Shown here: positions 6,508-11,154 of the stretch, one piece after another
Layout: each line of letters starts with the position of its first letter
How positions within the stretch are numbered: position 1 is the stretch's first letter
Origin: DATFEN01 sp035691285
GTDB taxonomy: Bacteria; Acidobacteriota; Vicinamibacteria; Fen-336
Assembly (NCBI GenBank): GCA_035691285.1
Contig: DASSJI010000265.1
Span: 1-11,154 of the forward strand
DNA length: 11,154 nucleotides
Direction: 5' to 3'
Translations under genes and position numbers: made by a program
The notes under the pieces: generated by a model
Databases searched by the model: none
The model's input: only the letters and a program-made list of their open reading frames with translations
Told to the model about the DNA's origin: nothing

Positions 6508-8219
6508 TGCCGAACCGACGTCGGGCCCCGTTCGCCACTCTCGTCTGGGCGCTTCTCGCGGCCTTCCCCACGTCCGCGGAGACCAGGAAGGCCAGCCTGG
6601 TGCTGACCGGGGGACGCATCTGGACCGGCGATCCGGGGCGGCCGTGGGCGACGGCGATCACCGTCGGTCCCGGGGGAATCGTCGCCGTGGGCGACGACGC
6701 CCAGGTCGGAGGGTCGGCCGCGCCCGATGCGCGGCGCGTGGCGCTCGGCGGCCGCTTCGTGATGCCGGGCATCAACGACGCGCACATCCATTTCATCCGC
6801 GGCTCGCTGCGCCTCACGCATCTCGACCTCAACGGCGCGCGCTCGCTGGAGGAGATCCGGCAGCGGTTGGCGGCGTTCGCGAAGGCCAACCCGTCCGCCC
6901 CCGGCAACCGGTGGATCCAAGGGTACGGCTGGCAGTACACGGTCAGGCCCGGCGGCCGGCTGCCCACGCGCAAGGACCTCGACGACGTGGTGTCCGACCG
7001 CCCGGTCTTCCTGGCGGCCTACGACGGACACACCGGCTGGGCCAACAGCGCGGCCCTTTCGCTGGCCGGAGTCGACGCGAAGACCGCCTTCCCGGGCTGG
7101 GGAGAGATCGTGCGCGACGCGCAAGGCGAGCCGACCGGCGTCTTCAAGGAGCAGGCCCAGGGCTTGATCGGCGCCGCGATTCCCAAGCCCTCCCGGGACG
7201 AGGAGCGGGCGGCGCTGCGCCGGGGCCTGGCCCGCGCGGCCTCGCTGGGGATCACGAGCATCCAGAACGCCCACGGCACGCCCGAGGACGTCGAGCTGTT
7301 CCGCGAGGCCGACGCCGCCGGCGAGCTGACGCTGCGCGTCGGAGTCGCCCAGACGCTGCGGCCCCCGATCCCGGCCGAGCGCATCGACGCGATCCAGGCG
7401 CTCGCCGCGCGGAACCGGAGCGGCCTCGTGCGGGTGAGGGCCGTGAAGATCGTGGCGGACGGCGTCATCGAAGCGCACACCGCCGCCCTGCTCGCGCCTT
7501 ACACCGACGCGCCGGAGACGCGCGGCCTTCCGGGCTGGACCCAGGAGCAACTGGACGAGAGCGTGGCCCGCGCCGATCGCGCCGGGCTCCAGGTCTACAT
7601 CCACGCGATCGGCGACGGCGGCGTGCGCATGTCGCTCGACGCCTTCGAGAGGGCGCGGAAGGCGAACGGCCGGCCGGATTCCCGCTTCCGCATCGAGCAC
7701 CTCGAGACGATCGACGCGGCCGATGTGCCGCGCTTCGCGAAGCTGGGCGTGCTGGCGTCGATGATGCCGATCCACGCCGACCCCGACACGATCGGCGTCT
7801 GGACGGCCGCCATCGGCCCCGAGCGCTCGAGCCGCGCCTTCGCGTGGCGGCTCATGGAGAGGGCCGGCGCGCGGCTCGTCTTCAGCAGCGACTGGCCCTC
7901 GACGCTGACCCTCGACCCCTGGCGCGGGCTCCACTGCGCGGTGAACCGCACCACCGATGCCGGCCGCCCGGCCGGCGGCTGGCTGCCGGAGCACGCGATC
8001 TCCGTGGAGAGCGCGCTGCGCGCCTACACGAGCGGTGGCGCGTACGCCGAGTTCGAGGAGAAGGAGAAGGGCGTGCTGGCGCCCGGCATGAAGGCCGACC
8101 TCGTCGTGCTGAGCGGCGACCCGTTCCGCATGGACCCGGCGCAGCTCCACACGCTGAGCCCGGAGATGACGGTCTTCGACGGGCGCGTGGTGTTCGAGAA
8201 GGCGCCGGCCTCGCACTAG
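6507..8219 (+). CDS. Exported YtcJ-type amidohydrolase (amidohydrolase family 3)
   Basis: This 570-residue protein belongs to the metal-dependent amidohydrolase superfamily. An N-terminal signal peptide is visible: basic MPNRRR, hydrophobic core to about residue 20, and a probable cut after PTSA (24). The twin arginines are not in a clean Tat motif. The N-terminal beta-sandwich strand LVLTGGRIWTGDP leads into the TIM barrel with metal-site motifs DAHIH (His93, His95), VKIVADG (Lys314, the candidate bridging lysine), YIHAIGD (His366), IEHLE (His398) and SSDWP (Asp462). GMKADLVVLSGDPF (527-540) closes the sandwich. The family hydrolyses C-N bonds in formamide-, amide- or imide-type substrates; the specific one is not readable. 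The start shares its A with the stop of the aldehyde dehydrogenase (TGATG) and has no strong Shine-Dalgarno, so translational coupling is likely. A hairpin at 8264-8281 follows. Export contrasts with its cytosolic operon partner. Confidence 0.95.
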   Translation: MPNRRRAPFATLVWALLAAFPTSAETRKASLVLTGGRIWTGDPGRPWATAITVGPGGIVAVGDDAQVGGSAAPDARRVALGGRFVMPGINDAHIHFIRGSLRLTHLDLNGARSLEEIRQRLAAFAKANPSAPGNRWIQGYGWQYTVRPGGRLPTRKDLDDVVSDRPVFLAAYDGHTGWANSAALSLAGVDAKTAFPGWGEIVRDAQGEPTGVFKEQAQGLIGAAIPKPSRDEERAALRRGLARAASLGITSIQNAHGTPEDVELFREADAAGELTLRVGVAQTLRPPIPAERIDAIQALAARNRSGLVRVRAVKIVADGVIEAHTAALLAPYTDAPETRGLPGWTQEQLDESVARADRAGLQVYIHAIGDGGVRMSLDAFERARKANGRPDSRFRIEHLETIDAADVPRFAKLGVLASMMPIHADPDTIGVWTAAIGPERSSRAFAWRLMERAGARLVFSSDWPSTLTLDPWRGLHCAVNRTTDAGRPAGGWLPEHAISVESALRAYTSGGAYAEFEEKEKGVLAPGMKADLVVLSGDPFRMDPAQLHTLSPEMTVFDGRVVFEKAPASH

Positions 8220-8263
8220 GACCTGGCTCCTCGTCGATTTCAGAAACGCCCCATCCGCGGTCG

Positions 8264-8281
8264 CCCGCGCTTCTGCGCGGG
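8264..8281 (+). terminator. Perfect 7-bp stem with TTCT loop downstream of the amidohydrolase
   Basis: CCCGCGC (8264-8270), loop TTCT (8271-8274) and GCGCGGG (8275-8281) form an all-GC stem, 45 nt after the amidohydrolase stop. No T-run follows (ATCGGGTTCC), so it is not a textbook intrinsic terminator. It could still act as a terminator or 3'-end stabiliser between the operon and the toxin-antitoxin cassette. Confidence 0.5.
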
Positions 8282-8309
8282 ATCGGGTTCCCCGCATGCG
8301 CTCAGGTGA

Positions 8310-8338
8310 TTGACCTTCCGCGAGTGCTACGCTAGCAT
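8310..8338 (+). promoter_or_regulatory. Near-consensus sigma70-type promoter of the toxin-antitoxin operon
   Basis: TTGACC at 8310-8315 (5 of 6 matches to TTGACA) is followed by an exact 17-bp spacer and TAGCAT at 8333-8338 (4 of 6 matches to TATAAT). A start 7 nt past the -10 falls on 8345, the A of the antitoxin ATG. The transcript would therefore be leaderless, consistent with the absence of any Shine-Dalgarno before that ATG. The -10 lies inside the operator, which suits autorepression. Confidence 0.7.
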
Positions 8339-8345
8339 TCTGCTA
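8325..8345. promoter_or_regulatory. Three-half-site operator, TGCTA-N3-TAGCA-N3-TGCTA
   Basis: TGCTA (8325-8329), CGC, TAGCA (8333-8337), TTC, TGCTA (8341-8345) form two overlapping perfect inverted repeats with an 8-bp step. The middle half-site is the promoter -10 and the last base of the third is the A of the antitoxin start codon. Ribbon-helix-helix antitoxins bind such repeats to repress their own operon. The TGCTA/TAGCA core agrees with the gonococcal FitA half-site (TGCTATCA/TGATAGCA) as I recall it. Confidence 0.7.
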
Positions 8346-8575
8346 TGCCAGCGGTTTCCATCCGCAACCTCGACGACGCGGTCATCGAGGCCCTCAAGCG
8401 GCGCGCCTCGGCAAACAACCGGAGCCTGGAAGGCGAGCTTCGCGAGATCCTGCAGCAGGCCGCGGAGTTGGCCACCTCCTCCGGGCGGCGGCGCCGCCTG
8501 CGCCTGAACACGGTCACGGTGGGTAGCTCGAGCGCCCATGGGCGGCGAGAGATCTATGGCGACGACGAACGCTGA
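8345..8575 (+). CDS. FitA/VapB-type ribbon-helix-helix antitoxin
   Basis: This 76-residue protein has an Arc-like ribbon-helix-helix N-terminus: strand AVSIRNLDDAVIEALKRRAS, then NNRSLEGELREILQQAAEL for the turn and second helix (about residues 3-40). The IRNL strand and the S-EGELREIL helix are typical of FitA-like antitoxins. After a basic linker (RRRRLRLN), the C-terminal tail, ending IYGDDER, is expected to wrap the toxin and block its nuclease site. Known role of the family: neutralise the PIN toxin and autorepress the operon. The ATG at 8345 has no Shine-Dalgarno and coincides with the predicted transcription start, so it is probably read from a leaderless mRNA. The C-terminal coding part overlaps the toxin gene in another frame by 20 nt (toxin start 8556) or 38 nt (8538), the usual coupling in these modules. 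Confidence 0.9.
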   Translation: MPAVSIRNLDDAVIEALKRRASANNRSLEGELREILQQAAELATSSGRRRRLRLNTVTVGSSSAHGRREIYGDDER

Positions 8576-8993
8576 AGCAGCCTTCATCGATACGAACGTG
8601 CTCCTCGACGCAACGGACCGCGCCCGAGCCGGGCATGGGCCGGCTCTGCGGCTGCTGGAGCGCCGCTCGAAGCTCGTGTTCAGCGCGCAGATCGTACGCG
8701 AGTACCTGGTCGTCGCCACGCGGCCGATCGAGGCCAACGGCCTCGGGCTCGCCCTCGAACCTGCGATGGATAACGTCGCGGAGTTCCGGCACGCGATCAG
8801 ACTGCTTCCCGAGGAGAAGCCGCTTCTGCCAGCACTGCTCGAGCTGCTCCGTGAAGCGCCCGTTCAGGGAAAGGCCATCCACGACGCCCTGGTCGTCGCG
8901 ACGATGCGAGTTCACCGGATCTCAGAGCTGGTGACGTTCAATGCGGCTGACTTCGCGCGATTCTCCGCCATGGTGCGGGTGACTTCGCCTTGA
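8556..8993 (+). CDS. PIN-domain toxin (FitB/VapC-type ribonuclease)
   Basis: From ATG 8556 the protein has 145 residues. PIN-domain acidic site: Asp12 in FIDTNVLLD, Glu49 in VREYL, Asp110 in IHDALVVATM, and the closing TFNAADF with Asn129 and Asp132. All expected positions are present, so the Mg2+-dependent ribonuclease should be active. Family members cut specific RNAs (tRNA, rRNA or mRNA) and are held inactive by the cognate antitoxin; the target cannot be read here. Start choice: 8556 is preceded by GCGAGAG (8545-8551) at 4 nt and puts the first catalytic Asp near the N-terminus as usual. ATG 8538 (six residues longer) has no good Shine-Dalgarno but cannot be excluded. The start lies inside the antitoxin gene in another frame, so the two are probably co-transcribed and coupled. 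The hairpin at 9052-9079 lies beyond its stop. Confidence 0.92.
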   Translation: MATTNAEAAFIDTNVLLDATDRARAGHGPALRLLERRSKLVFSAQIVREYLVVATRPIEANGLGLALEPAMDNVAEFRHAIRLLPEEKPLLPALLELLREAPVQGKAIHDALVVATMRVHRISELVTFNAADFARFSAMVRVTSP

Positions 8994-9051
8994 CCTTCGC
9001 ACACATCCCCGGGGTTTCGCGAGCTCCTGCGTGGCGGGGAATTCCGTCCGG

Positions 9052-9079
9052 GCGGGAAGTCCGACGGGAGCTTTCCCGC
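9052..9079. terminator. Hairpin in the convergent gap between toxin and DUF1569 genes
   Basis: GCGGGAA (9052-9058) pairs perfectly with TTCCCGC (9073-9079), with a further G-T wobble (9059/9072) and a 12-nt loop. A competing short hairpin, CGGGA-GCTT-TCCCG, sits at 9065-9078. No T-run follows on either strand. The position between two converging genes (98-bp gap, 8994-9091) fits a shared terminator, but the fold is modest and GC-rich DNA yields such repeats easily. Nothing else was recognised in this gap. Confidence 0.3.
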
Positions 9080-9091
9080 AAACCGCTGGCG

Positions 9092-9544
9092 TCACACCCC
9101 GAACTGGCTCAGGTGGTGGTCGAAATGTTTGTGGACGAACACGCCCCAGTCCGTGCCGCTCATGCCTCCGAAGAGGGCGTGGTCGGGCCAGCGGCCTCCC
9201 GGCCCGCGGGCGGCGAAGCGTTCGACAAGCGTCACGAGCGTCCCGACGTCCTCGTCCCATGACGTGGGCTGGGTCAGGAACGCCTCGCTCGGTCCCTTGA
9301 TTCGGCCCTTCGGCCAGGGCAGCAGGTAGATCGAGGCGTAGCGGACCGGGGGCCAGCGCAGGACGCCGCGCCTCGGCGCGACGGGACTGTCGCCCAGCGC
9401 GTGATGCATCTGGTCCGTCAGATGGGCCACCATCTGCGCCGCGCTCATGCGGCCCCATCGCCGCGGAGCGTCGGGCGCCAGGTGTCCGAGGCGTTTGAGC
9501 ATCGCGGCTCGGCAGGCCTCGTCGAACATGCTGCGCCAGATCAT
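9092..9544 (-). CDS. DUF1569 / DinB-like four-helix-bundle protein
   Basis: This 150-residue protein looks like the DUF1569 branch of the DinB/YfiT fold. Seen: RLGHLAPDAPRRWGRMSAAQMVAHLTD near the N-terminus with candidate metal ligand His41, and a C-terminal HALFGGMSGTDWGVFVHKHFDHHLSQFG pattern whose H140-x3-H144 would complete a three-His site. The DinB superfamily includes thiol-dependent transferases and metal-binding proteins of unknown role, so no reaction can be assigned. No signal peptide or membrane helix. The ATG at 9544 lies 10 nt after the sulfatase-like gene's stop, so the two are probably co-transcribed with DUF1569 second. The region before the ATG (CCAGCGGGCA) has no strong Shine-Dalgarno, suggesting translational re-initiation after the upstream stop. 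The next in-frame ATG, at residue 6, is an alternative start without a better ribosome site. Confidence 0.85.
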   Translation of the reverse strand: MIWRSMFDEACRAAMLKRLGHLAPDAPRRWGRMSAAQMVAHLTDQMHHALGDSPVAPRRGVLRWPPVRYASIYLLPWPKGRIKGPSEAFLTQPTSWDEDVGTLVTLVERFAARGPGGRWPDHALFGGMSGTDWGVFVHKHFDHHLSQFGV

Positions 9545-9554
9545 TGCCCGCTGG

Positions 9555-11154
9555 TCATTGCACGTACCCCAAGGCCTTCAAGTTCTCCCGCTGCTCCGGC
9601 GTCAGCGCCGCCTCGGGCACGGGCTCGACCTCCCCGAGCTTCATGTCGAGGAGCCAGCGCGCGACGAGCTGGCGATAGAACGCCACGACCAGCGGCTTCA
9701 CCCGCACGAGGTCGCGAGTCTCGCCCGGGTCTTCGACGAGGTCGTAGAGCTCTTCCGGGCCGAAGCGCGAGTGGAACACGTACTTGTAGCGCGTGTCGCG
9801 GGCCATGTAGCGGGGCCGTTCGCTCGTCGTGCGCGAGAAGACCACCTCCTTCGCCGGAGCGCCGGACAGCAGCGGAAGCAAGCTCCGGCCGGTGAAGCCC
9901 TGGGCAGCCTCGCGAGGCAGGCCGAAGAGCTCCACGATCGTCGGGGCGAGGTCGAGAGTGTCCACGAGGCCGGCGACGCGCAGACCCGCCGGACCCCGGC
10001 CGCCGGGAAAGCGGATCACGAGAGGGATGTGGACGCTCGGCTCGTAGAGCTGCTGGTTGTGTCCGACGAAGCCGTCGTGCTCGTAGAGCGCCTCGCCGTG
10101 GTCGGCGGTCACGATCACCACCGTCTCCTCCCACAACCCCAGCTCCTCCATCCTGCGTCGCAGCGCGCCGATCTCGGAGTCGGCGTAGGCCAGGTTCGCG
10201 TCGTAGAGCCGCACCAGGTGGGCCAGCTCGTCGGCGCTCAGCTCGCGGCCGCCCCAGTTCACCGCGGTGATGAAGCGGTCCTCGGTCTTCGCCTCCTTCG
10301 GAAGCGGCGCGTCGGGGCCGAAGCGCGCGACGAACGAGGGCGGCGCGTCGTAGGGGAAGTGCGGCTCGCGGTAGTGCGCGTAGGCGAAGAAACGCCGGCC
10401 CCGGCTCTGCTCCAGCCACGGGAACAGCTCGACGCGGAAGCTGGAGGCCGCCGAGCCGTGGCCGCGGAACACCTCGACGAAGCGGGAGAAGCCGCGGGCC
10501 AGGCCGAACGCCGGCCCCGCCATGCCGTTCGCGACGAAGCCCGCGGCGGCGATGCCGTGTGTCTCGAGACGCTCGGCGAGCGTGATCGGCGCCGTCCCGA
10601 GCTTGGCGCCCTGCTCGACGCCCGCCCCGTGCTCGTCGGGATGGAGCGACGTCCAGAGCGAGGCCATCGAGGCCAGCGTGTAGACGGCCGGCGCGTAGGC
10701 GCGTTCGAAGACCACGCCTTCGCGGGCGAGGCGGTCGATCTCGGGCGTGGTGGGTGGCGCGTATCCGTAGCAGCCCAGCTGCTGCGCGCGGGCGGCGTCG
10801 AGGATGACGAGCAGCACGTTGATCCCGGCGAGTCGCGACCGCAGCGCATCGGCTCGCGCCGCCTCGGCCGCCGTGAAGGGCCGGCGCGGCGGCGGATCGG
10901 GCGGCACGTCCGCCACGAGGCGCGGCGTCTCCCAGACCCCCCAGCCCATCCGCTCGCCGGCGATCTCGAGAGACAGCCGCGCGAGGCTGCCGGCAGGCGC
11001 GTCGAGACGGACGCGGACCTCGCCCGGGATGCTCGTCGCATCCAGGTCCCGAGACCAGAGCTCCCGCGCGCCGGACTCGGTCTCGATCAAGGCGCGAAAG
11101 CGCGGTCGCGCTCCGGTCGCGCTCCGGTGGACGCGCGGCGTGAAGCGCAGCTCC
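9555..11154 (-). CDS. Sulfatase-family (alkaline phosphatase superfamily) hydrolase with Thr nucleophile, 5'-truncated by window edge
   Basis: The frame is open from the right edge to the TGA at 9557-9555. An in-frame TTG at 11090 is not convincing as a start, because the preceding ELRFTPRVHRSATGARPRF continues the same strand-rich N-domain. Numbering from that TTG: metal Asp98 in VILDAARAQQLGCYGY; active-site strip YTLASMASLWTSLHPDEHG (137-155), where Thr138 aligns with the Cys/Ser of the sulfatase C-x-P-S-R motif; EPHFPY with His244; TADHGE with Asp330 and His331; and FVGHNQQLYEPSVHIPLVI (His344). The end, ENLKALGYVQ, is typical of sulfatase-like proteins in Acidobacteriota and relatives. 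The fold hydrolyses or transfers sulfate, phosphate or phosphonate esters. Without the Cys/Ser motif it needs no formylglycine maturation. Its N-terminal domain, before residue 90, is outside the standard sulfatase fold. Signal peptide or membrane helices, if any, are off-window. The DUF1569 gene follows after 10 nt. Confidence 0.93.
   Translation of the reverse strand, partial: ELRFTPRVHRSATGARPRFRALIETESGARELWSRDLDATSIPGEVRVRLDAPAGSLARLSLEIAGERMGWGVWETPRLVADVPPDPPPRRPFTAAEAARADALRSRLAGINVLLVILDAARAQQLGCYGYAPPTTPEIDRLAREGVVFERAYAPAVYTLASMASLWTSLHPDEHGAGVEQGAKLGTAPITLAERLETHGIAAAGFVANGMAGPAFGLARGFSRFVEVFRGHGSAASSFRVELFPWLEQSRGRRFFAYAHYREPHFPYDAPPSFVARFGPDAPLPKEAKTEDRFITAVNWGGRELSADELAHLVRLYDANLAYADSEIGALRRRMEELGLWEETVVIVTADHGEALYEHDGFVGHNQQLYEPSVHIPLVIRFPGGRGPAGLRVAGLVDTLDLAPTIVELFGLPREAAQGFTGRSLLPLLSGAPAKEVVFSRTTSERPRYMARDTRYKYVFHSRFGPEELYDLVEDPGETRDLVRVKPLVVAFYRQLVARWLLDMKLGEVEPVPEAALTPEQRENLKALGYVQ
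11104..11125. repeat. 11-bp tandem duplication inside the sulfatase-like gene
   Basis: GGTCGCGCTCC occurs twice back to back (11104-11114 and 11115-11125), and a third GGT follows at 11126. The unit is not a multiple of three, so a gain or loss of one copy would shift the frame of the N-terminal part of the sulfatase-like protein. The present frame reads sensibly through both copies. Confidence 0.85.

Noticed and set aside
6507..6540. Tat signal in the amidohydrolase (RRR near the N-terminus)
   Set aside because: The arginines are followed by A-P-F rather than x-F-L-K, so an ordinary Sec signal is the simpler reading.
6408..8297. Longest minus-strand open frame (629 codons) opposite the amidohydrolase
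   Set aside because: Composition and lack of motifs mark it as a codon-bias mirror of the real gene.
8294..8299. GCATGC palindrome upstream of the toxin-antitoxin promoter, considered as a fourth operator site
   Set aside because: It lacks the TGCTA/TAGCA core and is out of the 8-bp phase of the three clear half-sites.
6644..8335. Plus-strand open frame (563 codons) in another frame of the amidohydrolase
   Set aside because: Arg/Ala/Gly-rich shadow; the alternative frame has all metal-site motifs and a signal peptide.
9007..9014. CCCCGGGG palindrome just after the toxin gene, considered as a terminator
   Set aside because: It has no loop and no T-run; short GC palindromes are expected by chance here.
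9541..10419. Minus-strand open frame (292 codons) inside the sulfatase-like gene
   Set aside because: Arg-rich shadow overlapping the true frame that carries TADHGE and the other active-site motifs.

Overview
The window is high-GC bacterial chromosomal DNA (visibly about 70 % GC, not counted) and is almost entirely coding. It most resembles Acidobacteriota. The strongest clue is the first gene: a eukaryote-like Ser/Thr kinase joined through one membrane helix to a TolB/PD40 propeller. It ends in the '(V)LNWFDELRRRVP' signature that I associate with the large acidobacterial family of such kinases. This assignment is an inference from gene style, not from a marker gene.

Layout. (1) 1-2211 (+): 3' part of the receptor-like kinase; the ATP-binding lobe lies upstream of the window. 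(2) 2344-3498 (+): HEAT-repeat protein. An obvious signal peptide is encoded in frame just upstream of the first canonical start codon (2212-2343), so its true start is unresolved. (3) 3499-4926 (-): cytosolic M20 metallo-dipeptidase, convergent with the HEAT gene; the two stop codons abut as TGATCA. (4) 4927-5079: divergent control region. (5) 5080-6507 (+): aldehyde dehydrogenase of the y4uC/lactaldehyde-dehydrogenase type, then 6507-8219 (+): exported YtcJ-type amidohydrolase. Stop and start share one base, so the pair is probably translationally coupled. (6) 8264-8281: strong hairpin, probably ending that operon. (7) 8310-8993 (+): compact FitAB/VapBC-type toxin-antitoxin cassette. It has a near-consensus promoter, a three-half-site operator and a predicted leaderless antitoxin start. 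(8) 8994-9091: short convergent gap with a hairpin. (9) 9092-9544 (-): DUF1569/DinB-like protein, 10 nt downstream of (10) 9555-11154 (-), a sulfatase-fold hydrolase with a Thr nucleophile, cut by the right window edge.

How the genes fit together. The M20 dipeptidase, aldehyde dehydrogenase and exported amidohydrolase around the divergent region look like a scavenging cluster: amide or peptide bonds would be cut outside and inside the cell, and an aldehyde oxidised. No shared substrate can be read from the sequence. The kinase and HEAT genes may be co-transcribed. The toxin-antitoxin cassette is self-contained and placed like an insertion between metabolic genes, although no mobile-element ends are visible.

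I did not find a clearly new multi-gene system. The points most worth following are the toxin-antitoxin promoter/operator/start overlap, the missing start codon of the HEAT protein, and the Thr-type active site of the sulfatase-like enzyme. No rRNA, tRNA, CRISPR array or insertion sequence was seen, and no gap without a gene exceeds about 155 bases.
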